From positions 1 to 64,000 of the forward strand of contig JABVXV010000244.1 of NCBI GenBank assembly GCA_013365325.1: DNA of 64,000 nt, read 5' to 3'. Shown in pieces: positions 1 through 14,136 of the stretch (position 1 is the stretch's first letter; every line of letters starts with the position of its first letter). The notes under the pieces are model-generated. The model did not search any database. It saw nothing but the letters and a program-made list of their open reading frames with translations, and was not told the DNA's origin. A program made the translations under genes and the position numbers. This DNA is from Dipetalonema caudispina. Lineage: Eukaryota > Nematoda > Chromadorea > Rhabditida > Onchocercidae.

Positions 1-114
<114 letters not shown>

Positions 115-2323
115 CGTTATTTAAATTATATATTTATTCCAATGTCATACAAATTCTCTTCCTCATCAATTCCTTTGAGAATTCAGTTTTGTAATGACTT
201 TGTAATTCCAATGCATACAAATAATAGATGGAATAGTTCAATTCTCGACAAATTAACTGCTTAGTATATGTAATTTAATTAGTTCCTATTTTTAATTTCA
301 TTATTTTAACCAAAATTTTGTTACTTCTTATTATTTATTCCGTCTAATTTATCTCATGTCAATGTGATTTTAATACTTTATAGATTTTCCTCTTTTTTTT
401 TTCTTCCATAAAAATCTAATAAAAGAAATTGAATGCCTCAAAGAGCTTATATTATTAGCTGAATATTTCACTAAAAATAGCATATTTATATTTGCAAATG
501 AATTGATATTTTGAAAGTTTATTTGAAAATTTGCGAAATAATTTCTTCAATCAATGCATATTTGATAATATGCATTGAAAATTGCAAATTGGAAATTTAT
601 TCAGCATAACAGGAATTAAAGATTGCAAAGTGTAGGCAAATCAATGTAATTTGCGCTATTGGCAAAACATTTTAATGCCAAACAAAATCTAAGCATTTAA
701 AATGCTAGCTGATTTAAGCTTTTTACGAAATGATTTGCGAAAATCATTATTTTACATAATACACTTTTGGAATAGTTCACATAAGCTAGTGCAAACAAAA
801 AAAAAAAAAGTAATGTACTCCAACAATTGTAAATTGGAAAGGAAAACTGGTTCGATTAGCTTGGCTCAAATGTTCACATGCTGTAATAGCCTAGCGTAAT
901 GCATTCTTTTTTTCATTTCTCCCTTATTTTATTCTTCATTCTTTTCCTTCTTTCAATAAGCTAAATTTTTTGAATGCCTACTAAAGCAGTCATGTAAAAA
1001 TAATCCTTCACTTCTATGGCGAAAAAATGCTGATTAACTTGGCTAAACTCACTTACGGATACCTTTACAAAATGCTTTGAATAATTAGCATCTGAAAAAA
1101 AAACTTTCTTATCTCAACCATATTAATTAATTCAATCACTTCATTTCATTTTCATATCCACTCATTTAAAAAGAAAAAAAACTTCATTTCATGTTAACTT
1201 TGCAAATAAAGTACTTAAAACGGATGCAATGAGGAAGATGAATAGGAGAGAGAGAAAAAATGAAAGAAATTGATTCTAAAAACTGAATTCTTTTCCGGTT
1301 TATCTTACATTATTCTTCAGAAAAGTTAAGCAAATTTAAATTGAACCAAATTCAAATTACTCGTATGTATTTTAGCTTAAAAAAGCACACTAATAAATAG
1401 ATCATTTAGGGTTATGAAAATGAAAGGAAAGATATAGGTTTTTTAGCGCTGAATAATGAAAATTATCGACATTTCCTTTCCCTTTTTTTTTTTTTTTTTT
1501 TTTCATTTTTTTTTCCTTCCAACAGCAAAAGCATGAATGAATAGCATTTAGTAATGTTTGTAGCGTAGACAGGACAGAAACTAACGATGATTACGATGAT
1601 AATCCATCCATGTTTTCCATTATTCAACAAAATTTTCTTCCCGTTTTATTTAATCGATAAATAAAAAAAAAAAAAGAAAAAAAAAAGGTCTGATCATTTT
1701 CATTCTAATTCTACTTTTTTTTTTTTACAACAAATGATAAGTTATCATTTCCTTTCCGATATGTTGTTGTAAAAAATAAATAAATAAAAAAAATGAAAAA
1801 TGATCTTTTCTTGATGAAAATGAGCATTTGAAAGAGTAATTGATAAAATGTTACTATTTGATTAGTTTGATCTAAAAATCATCCATATACGATTATTCAA
1901 AGCAATCATTTGATTAAGTGATAAATTATTGAAGTTAGATGTTGTCAATGTTATAATAAGAGTGATTATTAAATGATCAATTAAATTATCATTAGTAATG
2001 TACTGAAAGATGAAATAATTATATGAACTCTATACTTATCATATTCATGATCGTTTAATCTTTCTCTAAAATTTCACAGAAAAAAAAGAAAAAAAGAATT
2101 TTTGTTCAACATTTTTCCCTTTCATTTCCGCTCCTTTTAATTATTTATTCCATTAAAGTGCAATTGTCCCAAAAAGTTTGATATGCATTTTAACTGTACA
2201 ATTTTAATTCTTAACATTTTTCGCTTTTCACAAACGATGTGTAATGGAGGAGAAGAATAAAATTTGCTTAGGTCGAATGGGTTAAATGATCGATTTTTCG
2301 ACCACTTAAAAATTGATTATATC

Positions 2324-2405
2324 TTCTTCATCTTCCTCTTTCTCTTCTCTTTCTTCTTCTTCTTCTTCCTCTTCTTCCTTTTCTTTTTCTCTTTCCCTTT
2401 CTCTT
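2324..2405. repeat. Polypyrimidine (CTT/CTC)-rich tract
   Basis: About 80 bases almost entirely of C and T on the + strand, made of TCT, TTC and CTC units. It is low-complexity sequence. An open frame on the opposite strand through it encodes only Lys/Glu/Arg runs and is not taken as a gene. Confidence 0.85.
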
Positions 2406-3252
2406 CATAATAGATGGAAAAGATACACCTCAATGAATGTTGTAGAATGAGACATGTTTTGATTAAAGCTTTCACGGTCAAACAGTACACCAAAAAAAAT
2501 TGTCGTATTTTTTTTTTCACTTTTTTTTTTTTTATTTTTCAACCCTTCTTGTCATTTTCATTGTTCCGCTTGGCGCTTCTTGTCATTACCAATGAATTGC
2601 TAATAATCAACAACATAAAAAGGAGGAGTTAAAATATGAAGTGACAACCAATTTATAATTTTTAGCAGACAAAAAGCAACCAAATGGAAAATTCCCAAAT
2701 GTTTCAATCTTATACACTCAATTTTACAAATTAAGTTTGTATCTTCATTATCAATTACATTTCCTTCATAATGTTACAATTATTGTTTTACCTTTATAAC
2801 CAAAATACTTTTCCCCGCTAGCAATATTCTAAGAGAATGTGTCAATTTTTTTTCCTTCGCTTAATATCACAATTTTTACTACATTCTTTTGAATAAATAT
2901 AATTTAAAATTTCCATTTTGATCTTTACAAATAAACAAATGAATGAATGAATAAGAGCGATTTGTTGTTAAAATTAATTGTATTCTTTCTTTTTTTTTTC
3001 TTTTTTCCCAAGCATATCTTACAATTATTTGATAGATTCATTTTTTTTAAAGCTATCTTTATGATCTATAAGTTTGCTTAAGATTTAAAGTAATTGCTTA
3101 AAAATATTGTCAAGTAGAAGTTTAACATTTATATTCTCACATTTTTATTTCAGTTAAAATTCTGCCAATTTTTCCTCTAAATTTAAATTGAACGACGTTT
3201 TTTTTTCTTTTCTTTATTTTGCTTTTTTTTTTCCCGTCTTCAATATACTTCA

Positions 3253-3306
3253 ATGAAAACAGTAAATTGAAGCATTTCTATGAAAACATTAAATTGAAGC
3301 ATTAGC
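3253..3306. repeat. 27-bp tandem duplication
   Basis: Two adjacent copies of a 27-bp unit, 3253-3279 and 3280-3306. They share the core GTAAATTGAAGC/TTAAATTGAAGC and differ at only a few positions, mostly at the 3' end. It lies about 650 bp upstream of the calsyntenin start codon. No function is evident. Confidence 0.85.
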
Positions 3307-3960
3307 TGGTAAGTACACCATTGGGATAACAAAGTTTCTTGCATACATTTCCTGTATCCAGTAGATTGTCAATTCTTGCTCCACTAAAATTAACTTCCTT
3401 CCTTTCATATTTTTCTTCAGACTAAATTTAAACGTTTAGACAAAATTAATAAAATCAAAAAAAAAAAATTAGCTTAAACAATGAGTAAATAGAAGTGATA
3501 AATTTTAACCTGAAATTTTAAATGAGTTAAAATTTCAATTAATTAAACAATTTATCAGTAATATTTACCATCTTAAATAGTGTGAAGGAAAAAAATCACT
3601 TCTTTTAAAGAAAATTTTCTTATAAGTTTTGAATAATACATTTAAAAATCAGTTAATCATTGGGAAAGATTAATTCAACAGTACTAACTAACTTCCTTAG
3701 GTACGATATTAATATTAGAAAGGAAATTCTCATATAAGTTCCAAAAAAGAGTGATAATTAATTTTGAATATCATTATTTATTTCAAATATAGAATTTAAT
3801 GATTGAATGAAAATAAACGATGAAATGTTACATGTATGAAGGATGCGTTGCCGTAAGTCGTAACTTTGACTTCTTACAATTCTCATAAATTGTAATAAAA
3901 TTGTAATAGTTTTTAGGTTAAAAAGATAAACTGCAGGAGTACTTTCTCACTACTTCATCA

Positions 3961-6900
3961 ATGTCATCAAAAGAATTTTGCCCTGCGATACGATTGGTAC
4001 TTCAAATTTTGCTCGGTGTAATCCTCGCTTCTGCTACATCATCTCATCGGCATCGTGGTAAATACAATTGCTTATCAATTTTAATTTATCTAAAATAAAA
4101 TTCACTTTCATCATTTTCAGTTCTGGAAAAATTTCAAGCTAACCAAGGAAGTAAAGTATTATATCAAGGAAAGATGCATTCCTTTAAATTAATTCTAATA
4201 TTAAACATTCATCTTTAATCTAAAGAAGCGAGAAAATCTTTAACTTATTACAAAAGCAAAATCGATTCGTATAACATTATCTGTTTCACTTTTGTTGCAT
4301 TTATTTTAAATTTAGTGCATTTTAGGAAATGCAAAGTGCTTTTTTAAGTTCTTTTTTCTTCATCAAAAATATTTGAAAAACGTATAGGAAGTTGTAAAAC
4401 TGCTAAAGTCTACAAAATTATACATATAATTACACGCCTAAAATTACAACTATGCATTATCATGTCGTTGCTTGCTAAAGTAATTAATTTTAAAATCAAA
4501 AAATAATTATTTGCTGAAATGGCTGTTATTTGTATGCGTTAAGGTTAGATTTTGTTTGGCAACAGTTTGATAGTGGAAGAATTAAATTGCTGCTGAATTG
4601 TAAAATTTGTTTCACTATTTTGTATTTAATTTGCATTTTTATTAAAAATTTATAAATATACATTTACAATGATCTCAGGACAATTTCAACCTCATAGAGT
4701 AAATAATGTCAATTTGAATTCTTGAAACAAGCGAAATAAGAAAATCGAAGTTTTTTTTTTTTTTTTATTCGAAGAGAATTCAATTTTCATTCTTACCAAT
4801 AAGTGAAGCTAGCCAATTTCGCTGGAAATATGATTTATTATAAAACTTATTGTAAAAGTTTTCCAGTTATTGAGAAAGTTAAATGCAACATTAGATTGAA
4901 TAAATAAAACTGAATGCAATTATGCATGTGGTTTATGAAATAAAATTTAATTAATAAATCGTAATCTCAAAAAAGATAATATAGCAATACAAGAAAAACT
5001 TAGAAGAAATGATAAAATTGAAATAATTCTAAATTTTTTATATTTCTTCCCAAAATTGATTTGAAGTAAATTTTCATACCATTTCAACAAGCATTTATTT
5101 TCAGTTCCAATAATTGATCTTGGTGGTGCAGACGAACTACTTGGTACTATACGAGAGGATCATACTATAGTTAATGTTAATCCCAAATTAAGCATCATTC
5201 ATGAAACTGGTTAGCTAATTATCATCATTGTTAAAAATTAAAAATTTTTTAGATCATTTTTAAAAACTTTAAAATTGTGAAAGAGTTTCATATTAAATTG
5301 TTGAATTTTGAGTAGGATCTTTTCACGTCAAATTGCACCAAAATGCATTTATCTTCTCGTTTGATGATGCAACTTCTAATTGAATTTCTCAAAGAAAACT
5401 GACAAAACTAGACTTTTAACCATTTACTTTACTCCGTTAATTAATTAGGATACAAATAAACATAACACTTTATTTTATCCAATTAATATTTTAGAGGAAT
5501 ATGTCTTCCTCTCTGCTTAAACAATGATGAACTGTTATCATTACCATATTAAGACGATAAATTACCTTGTACGAGTCGGAATGATTCGAACAAAATATAA
5601 CTGTCTAAAAGAAGTTTCAATTTCCTTCGAGTCATTAATTCTTCTATCAAATATTATCAGTTTTAATATTTCCAAATAAAAATCGAATTAATTTGGTGAA
5701 TATAAGGTCCGGTATGCCGATACGAACTTACAAGTGAAAATTCCGAAGATGTACCATTTATAATTGATGTAAACGATGAAAAAGAAGGCTCAGGTGTTGT
5801 ACGAGTAAAAGATGGTGTACATTTAGACTGTAGCAATCCACAGTATCTCCTTAATGTAGTAGCAATTCGTTGTGGTGATGATGCCAGATCAGAAAGGTAT
5901 ATTTCTATTTTATGAATTAGCAAGAAATCATGAAAATAAATTCAATTATTGAAGTTTATCGTAATTTCTTATGTTAATATTTGATTTTCAATATTATAAA
6001 AGGAAAAAAATACTGATTACTTTTTATTTCTATATTAGTAGTAAAAAATTTGAGAACATATTTATTGGTGGATAAAAAATGATTAAATTTAGTAAAAAAA
6101 TTTTTTTTTTTTTGCACTTGCACGAAAAGTAATTCATTCGTTAGTTTTTCTTCATTAAATTAGAAAATCTAAATTTATTAGTAAAAGATTCGTGGTTAGG
6201 AAAATAGAACGCACTCTAAGTCAAGCAATAATTCATTTTGGAAGCTTTAGTGGAAGTTTTCCTTTTCAGTTTTCAAGTAAACGTATGATTGATAAAATGT
6301 TAAAAAATTTTCGAACAAAAAGAAATATTAACTAATGAATTTTTCTTCCTTTTCTTTTCATCTTCGACAGCAATATTAGTGCCTGAAGGTATGATAATTT
6401 CAAAAAAGGTAGAAAATATATTTCAAAATTTACTATTTACATCAATTATTGCCACTATTGTCAGTATTAAATCTAACAAGTTATCTTCTTTTATTGAATT
6501 ATGCGAGCAGACTTTAGTTTAATTAAAAATTTTTTAAACTCATAGATAAAATAACAGTTGTAATTAAATTGAATAGGTTAGTAAAACAAGTCAAAACAGG
6601 AACCTTTATTTTAACATTTACTGTCAAAATTTGTAGGATTAGAAAACTTTAAATGACTCTTTTCAAAAGAAATAAAATGATTCAATCTGATCTTTTAGCT
6701 CAGTTCTTCACAGCATAATATTTATTTTAAAAAATGTTAAATTTGAGATTAAAAAGTATCATTTCAGTGCACGATTACGAATCTCCGTGAAAGATACCAA
6801 TGATCATGTGCCAGTATTCTCACGTCCGTGGTATACTTTTAACATCAACGAAGGTAAAGTTAAATGGATATCGTAAACTGTTTTTGAACTAAATTGATTT

Positions 6901-9900
6901 TATAATAATTAACCAATTGCACTAACTTTTCAAAACAAATTCAATAATTTCATTATGTCAAATACTTGCAAATTTTACTAAATCAATTAGGTTCCAGGAA
7001 AAATTTACAGCGAATTGGCTCGATTGCAAGCGACTGATAAGGATTGTGGTCATCCTTATGGACAAATATGCAGATATCAGATCACAAATGCACTAGATGG
7101 ATTCCCATTTGCTATCGATGATCAGGTTTCGTTTGACTCTTTGTTTGAAATTTTATTTGATTGATTTGTTAGCCAAATTTCCAATGTGTATAATATTATT
7201 CAATGAATGCACAAGGATTGTTCCATCTCAATTGTTTTAAAATTTCTGGGGATATTTTAGAATTATTTTCTATTTAACACTATTTTACAATTCAGCAGTG
7301 GGTTTTCTTCGGGTAAAACTACTGAACCGATGAATTTTAAATTTAACATAAAATTCTATATAAGTGAAACGGATTTAAATATAAGTCAAATAAAATGTCT
7401 ATTTTCTGTACAATATTTGTTTATTTATCAGGGTGTATTACGGAATACACGACCATTAAACTATACTCAAGCGAAATCCTACATTCTAACAATTGTTGCT
7501 CATGATTGTGGTATGCGTCAATCTAAATCAACCCTTGTCACAATCAATGTTCATGAAGCTTGTTTGGATGGTATCCATGGTATCCCAGAACGAATCACTT
7601 ATATTCCTGGATCCGGAAATGTTCGAATTGCGCCAAATGCACATATCATTACATGTGCGGAAGCACAATCATGTACACTGGAAAGTGTGAAAAGTATTTT
7701 AACACTGCAAACTGATCATTTGACAAATGGATGCGATCGTGATGATTTTGTTCCAGAAACTATTCAGAATAAGTAAATATATTTTTGGATTAAAGAAACA
7801 CCGTATCTTTGATGATTACCAATTTTTAGTAAATTCAATGAATGTCTACAACGAAATCGTTTTTTTTTCCTTGTTTAAAACTAACTTTCAACTATGTTGA
7901 ATAATTTTAATTTATTACTAAGGTCTGATCAATTCGCAGTATATTATTCTTTATAGATGTGGAATGGATGAATCAACAATTACACTATTATCAGCTACCG
8001 ATGATAATGATGATGGTGATACAATTGATAACAGTGTGATAACCGATAAATATGCCTTTGATGGAAAGTCAACTTCAATGGTTGTACCGCCGGAGAAAAT
8101 TGATGGTGTCATTCCATTAAAGTTTACGCTAACTTTTTCAATGAAACATTCTCGTGGCAGTAAAGAAGAACAAGCTGTTAAACAAACAATCCTATGTGAA
8201 AGCGATTATACGAGTGAATTTTTTTGTTTATACTTTTCCAACAAAATATGAATTGATTTTGTTGAAGAATAACTAAGATGATATCTTCATTACAGAAATT
8301 AAAAAAATTGAAATTATCAATGAAATGCAACTTCAACTTATAAATTTGCAAGTAATAACAGACAGATAGTATTAAAACTTTAATAATTTAAAAAAGAAAA
8401 ATGAAAAAAGAAAAAACCAAATTGTAGCAGAAGTTGTGATAAACTTTAGTGAGAAAGATTCATAATAGTTTGATAGCACTCTTTTTTTTTTACCAGCATT
8501 CATAATTATAAGCTAATTTTAGATATGAATCGTCATCATTTTGCGATTTATACGCGTCATTGTAAGCTGGAAATGTTAATGCGTCGTGAGAGTAACGCTG
8601 AAGCTGCATTTCGTGCTGCTGAATGGCGATGGAGTATTCCGGAAATTTGCGACAATCGTTGGCATTCATATTCCATCCTATTTGCATCTGTTGATACGGT
8701 TACTATAATTTTGTTATTGGAAAATTTTTGTTGAACAATTGATCTAACCAACAATTACAGTTGAAAAAGCTATGGAAGGAAATTGAAAATAAACAATTTT
8801 CGATTTAACTGCTCCTCGTAGAGTATTTTAGTGAATACTGAACGAAAAATTATTACTTTCCTTACTCTCTCAGTTTTATGATTTTTCATAAGGTTATTAT
8901 TTTCTCTGTCTTTCGTATCTTATCTGCTAATATTTAGGTTGATTTATACATCGATGGTCGTAAATTTGTTGCAACAAAGGAAAATCCAGAAATATTGGAT
9001 GATTGGCCATTGCATCGTATCAAAGATACGGTTAGATTTTTCCAAAGTTCAGTTTATCGCCAATTTTTGTTCCATTTTTATAAGTTTTCTTCTTTTTTTT
9101 CTCATTTCATGACTGAAATTCATTTTTCAGTGACCATATGCTGTATTATTAAGAGTTGAAAATGAAGTTTATGATCGTGAAATGTATGTTTTGCAGAAAA
9201 TTCGTCTAGTTATCGGAGCATGTTGGCATGGTCGTAATCGTATAATGTCACAATTTTTCAAAGGTCATCTAGCTTCCATCTATTATTTACCACATAAACT
9301 TGAACAACCACAAGTTCTTCAATGCTCCCATCAATGCAAGGAAAAGCTGGAATTCAATGCCATCGATCAATTGGTACCAGGGGAGGTTTGCATTCCAATT
9401 AAATTTTCAAAATTTAATACTTGAACTGGCTCACATTTTATCCTTGTAGATAAAACGTCAAAGGTCAAAGTTCGAATTCGAACAAAAAATCAAAGATGTA
9501 TAAATAACTAGCTTTCAAAATTTTCTTTTCTGTAGAATGCAATCTTTGCTGCGGATTCATCGTCTTTCTCCTTAAAAGCGAATACAGCCGAAGATTTATC
9601 ATTGTTACTTCAACGAGTTACATATGCAAATACGAAAAATTTACCAACACCTGGTCAACGTACATTTTTCATCAATACAACCGTCTTATGCTCTGATGGA
9701 AAAACGGTTAGTTGGCGGAAGTATTTCTTAATTGAAAAATCAAAATTTATTAAGATTGTTTTGTCAGCGCATGATAACATCAATAAAAATTTCAACTACT
9801 TCTGTTGTTGCTCGAATTTCTTGTTTGCATTTTCTATTCGTCTTTTCAGCTTACTCTTAATCCTAGTAAAGGTTCCATATTCGTTAAACGTGAAGCTGAA

Positions 9901-12900
9901 CCCGTAATTTCAATTAGTGGTCTATCAGTTGTGAACAGTGATCAACATCTTGTTAAAACTGGTGCACCAATGCTTCCCGAAATCAAAATTACCGTAACTC
10001 AAAACATCAATGGAGGTAAAAATTTCAATTTTAACATATTAAAAATTTCCAAACTCATCTTTGACATTATTAATTCATGAGTTTTTCAGTTCATGTTCTA
10101 CATCATTTGCGAATTGATTTTACAGCACTTTCCCTTTTTATAAATTTCTCTTCTGATTTGTCCTATAATAGATGGAGAAATTGTAGAACATTCTTTTTAA
10201 ATTATTCAAAAATTAATTGCATTGGCCAAAAGATATTCACCAAAAGCTGTCACTAATAATATCCTTTCATCTAAGCATGTAGTTATTGTTAATTCTCCGT
10301 TCTCTTTTTTCACTTAACATACAAAGAGTAAAAAGATAGCTAAAAGTACTTATGAATAATTATGAAGCCAATAGAATGGAAGAGATCTGCATGTTGATTG
10401 GTTCGAAAGAGATTGAATATATAAATTAAAGATATAACATTTATAATTCTTATATGTAATTTAAAAGCTTCACGATATGATAATGGTATTGATCATAATT
10501 ATCAAGTGATTGATGAAGTACATAGTCTAGGAAGCAAATACATCAAACTTTCCATCATTTTTTTTCTGTTGGACAACGAAAATAATTAATATTCCTCCAA
10601 GTTAACTTTTTTTTCCTTTATTGATTTTGTCTAATTTTAAAAATGTTTGAAGACAAATTCGAAAAGCTTAGAAAACTGAATTTTTCAAATTGAAACGCAT
10701 TTCTTTTTCTTTTTTTTTTTCACTAGTCGTAGAAATTTTCCTTCAAAAAAAAGTAAAGCAGAATAAGGAGAGAGAGAGAAAAAAAAAGCTAGAAGTACTG
10801 GAATTTTAATGAATGAATTATGATAAATAATGAAGTAGGTGGTTTCTTGAATTCTACTCGGATCGATAAGGTGACCAAATTCGATATTCCATGGCTAAAA
10901 ATATCCATTGAAATTAAACCTCAACCTTTCTGTTAACTGAAGAAGCGGAAAGTATTGGTGAAGAAATGATGATAAACGTTAATGGAAAAGTATTATGCAA
11001 ATAAAGTTTTGTTTTTAAGAAGAGATTGAACGAACAAGCGTATCGGAACTTGATTGGTGTAAAGTTCATTTAAAGCCATCACGAGATATGGACTTGGAAT
11101 ATTTCTCTTCTCCAGCTTCATTAATTGCTGCTCTTCGAATTGATTTTGAACATGATAAAGAAGTATGATATCATTTCAATTCATAAGTTGTGTGTGTGCT
11201 TTTTTTTTTTTTGTAGTTTACATATGGATGATGTAAACTAAATAGAAGAAAGAACTTAATTAATGCATCACTAATTTATTATAATCTCGCAAAATTATTG
11301 AACTAAATTAAATGTTATTTCAGATTTCTTGAGGAATACTTTTTTTTGATCAATGTTGTTATACTTGATGTATGAAAAGTTTAGCCATAATTTTGATAAA
11401 TAGAACTTTTGAAAGGATTAAATGACTTTCATTATTTCTGTTTTAATGATTTAATGATTTTTGGAAATAAGGGAGCGAAAAAAATCCACTTATGAAAAAG
11501 AAACATATTTCAGGGTATATTACTGAAAGGTAAAGAAAAGGTTAAAGGTTACCGAGAGATTTTGTCGAAAATTCATTACTTTAATACTCGAGCTGATTCA
11601 TATTCAAGGAGAATCTATACTGTACAATGTGCAATGGGTGGTGGTCAAATTCTTAGCAATGAATTCCTCGTTACAGTAAGTGTATTGAAATAATTAATAG
11701 TGTGATAGTAATAGAATCGAGCAAACAAATGTCAAAAAAAAAAAAAAAAAAAATAGATATCTCTAATACACAAAAGAAATTGAAATGGAGAACTTTTTCC
11801 GAAACTTTAATGAGTCATTAAGGTAAATCATAAGGGTTTTTTTTTCTTTTTTTTAGAATTTTACATAAAAATGAATCGAAAATTAACAGAAATAAATGGA
11901 TGTTTTTTTTTTTTTGAATTTTGCTGATCCTTTGAGAAACGATTTTCCAAGACTATCTTTCTTTCTGACAAGGACTGTTTTATTGTTTTAATTTTTGTGC
12001 TCTTCTTTGTTTGTTATCTCAACTTCATCATCGTTCTCATTAATATATACATCTTTGTAGGAAATTATTTAAATGTTTTGGAATAGAATAGAAAGAATAG
12101 GAAATAGATGAAAAAAAAAAAAAAAAATTTACTAAAAACTACTTCCTTTTTTTTTGCACTTTTTTGCGAAAGAGGTTTTTTTTTCTACTAAAAAAAATAT
12201 CTAATTTTCACTTTTATTTATTTGTAAAAACCTTCAATCAAGATGCTTTTTTTTTATGAATTTCAAGTGAAAATTTTGATGAGAAATTTGATAGCTTAAT
12301 TTACATAACTTTTATTTAATTTTTTTCTTTTTTTTAGAATTGCGAGAATAATAATCGCTTACATAGTCCATAATGTATTTAGTATCGCTTCCTATACAAA
12401 TAATTTATAATTTATTTTTATTTATTTTCTTCTTCCTACCTTCTTAAGAGAATTATTTTATTTATTTATTTTTTTCAGTAAATAGATATTTATGGCAAAA
12501 ATTGTTGTAAGTTGCTATATAATAGTGGTAAAGAGGAAAAAATGAGAAATGTAAGGAAATCCATATTGACTTTTTAAAGATATTGCTTTCAAAAAAAAAA
12601 AAAAAAAATTTTCCATTGGGAATGAAAGAGTACATTTTCATTTAAGAGTGAGTAACAGTTAATCCAAATTACTTTTAAATTGCTACTCACAATTATGATA
12701 TTTATCACTTTGTAGAAAGTACTTGAGAGAAAATGATGTGAAATTTAGATGAATATCAATACATCACTTCAATCAACCGAATCAGCAGTTACTGAAATTT
12801 TGGATGATGATGAAGAAGTGCAAGTGGATCCTGCATACGATCGTATTGGTGGAAATCGACTGCAAAATTTACTGGAAATGGATTTACCACGGCCAAAAGC

Positions 12901-14136
12901 ATTAATGTCACATCACAGTTACGGTGTACAGGGTGCTATAGCAGGTAAAACATAACAATTTCTTATCTAAAAGTTAACTGTATGTATGTTAAATAGGTAC
13001 AGATGAAATCTTCATTGAAATTTAATAAAATAATATAAATCTGCTTTCTTTCAATGTCACAAAAAATGGAAATTTTTTTTATTGAATGTGTTTGAGTTTC
13101 ATATTATAAATTGGCATGAAAAAGGGATCGTATATTATCACTTTCAAATTTTACATCTTTTTTAAATAGAAATATTTCCACTTCCTTTTTTTTTTTCTAA
13201 TTTCAATTACATGGATATAGAATTTTCAGGTGGTGCAGTTGCCGTAGTCGTTGTTTTATGCGTTGGTTTCCTTCTAATTATACTAGTAATCGGAATACTG
13301 AAAATGCGTGATACTCCACTTCCTTCAAGACGGCGACGTAACCGACGAAATACTGTAAGTTTGAATTTAGCATAATTTTCGATAATTTTAATATTTTTAT
13401 AATTTGAATTCATTACATTATAGGAAGGAGCAATGGAATGGGATGACGGTGGTATGAATATAACAGTAAATCCATTGGAAGAAGTTGATAAAAATGGTGT
13501 TGATTTTTCTGATGAAGAAGAAAGCTCCGATGGTGGTGAAAGGTGATCTCATTCATTTCTTTCATTGATATAGCTAACTTACATCTGAACTTTGCGAAAT
13601 TCTAATAAAATATTTGGGCACTGAGATTATTCTCCTGGATATATGTAAAATTAAAATAAATATAATAATGTTGAGTGCATTTATGAATATACATTTTTCT
13701 CATTTTCTTTTAACATTTAGAGTCTTTTTATCTAATTAATTAATCCTACAGTTTAGAATTCTTCGCTTTTTGACCTCTCATATTCATAAAAGTGTGAATT
13801 TTATTTTTATACATTTCATTAAGTGAACAGTCTAACTATATTTCAGTTTTCGTGATGAGGGCTTGACAGAAGATGAAGATGCTGGGCATGTACTTCCTCA
13901 TGTCGATAATGGTAAGTTTATATATTTCCGTTTCTCTTTCAACTTTCGAGCTAATTAAAAAAAAAAAAAAAAAGAATTCCTAAAAAAAAAAGCTTTCAAG
14001 AACTTGTCTGAGATATTTTTCCAGACATTTGTTGTAAAAACTAACAAAAAAAATGGTAATTTTAGAACGACAGAACAGAAGTTTGGAATGGGACGATACA
14101 ACTTTAACAAATATTTCACGTACCTATCGCGTATAA
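3961..14136 (+). CDS. casy-1: Calsyntenin (cadherin-like kinesin-1 adaptor), 20 exons, 969 aa
   Basis: Type I membrane protein; relatives act in neurons as kinesin light chain cargo adaptors and in synapse function. Exons: 3961-4057, 4121-4150, 5105-5209, 5707-5896, 6768-6853, 6998-7125, 7432-7772, 7957-8213, 8523-8698, 8938-9030, 9197-9385, 9536-9706, 9850-10015, 11020-11162, 11514-11675, 12749-12944, 13230-13354, 13424-13542, 13847-13911, 14066-14136. All phases join, giving 2910 nt. The order is: hydrophobic signal segment (about residues 10-25); two cadherin repeats (about 43-250, with DTNDHVPVF near 150); a LamG-like domain (about 330-540, with MNRHHF and GACWHG); one membrane segment (about 846-867); then an acidic cytoplasmic tail. 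The tail has both kinesin-light-chain motifs: MEWDD at 889-893, and LEWDD at 953-957 close to the C-terminus. Length fits the family (about 950-985). The least certain parts are the 30-nt exon 2 and the donor at 8213/8214. Confidence 0.93.
6371..6388 (+). other. Possible poison microexon in casy-1 intron 4
   Basis: Within the long intron 5897-6767, a strong pyrimidine tract ends in CGACAG at 6370. It is followed by 18 bases and then a good donor (GAAG|GTATG, GT at 6389). Joined to exon 4 (phase 2), the 18 bases would read AGC AAT ATT AGT GCC TGA, an immediate stop. It is either a chance splice-site pair or a regulated non-productive exon. No homologous coding content is visible. Confidence 0.25.

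Larger units (their letters stand above)
115..3960. other. AT-rich region upstream of casy-1, no gene recognised
   Basis: About 3.8 kb without a supported gene. It holds many A/T homopolymers, a pyrimidine-rich CTT/CTC tract at about 2324-2405, and a 27-bp tandem duplication at 3253-3306. Short open frames here (for example 65 to 72 codons) are no longer than chance allows at this base composition. The part next to 3961 presumably holds the calsyntenin promoter, but no core element can be singled out. Possible acceptor AGs just before the start codon are at 3915-3916 and 3935-3936. Confidence 0.6.

Noticed and set aside
2317..2520. Lys/Glu-rich 67-codon minus-strand frame
   Set aside because: It is simply the translation of a pyrimidine-rich low-complexity tract.
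7330..7431. Upstream extension of casy-1 exon 7 and other overlapping frames in the gene
   Set aside because: It is intronic AT-rich sequence before a TTATCAG acceptor, and the cadherin homology starts only after 7432.
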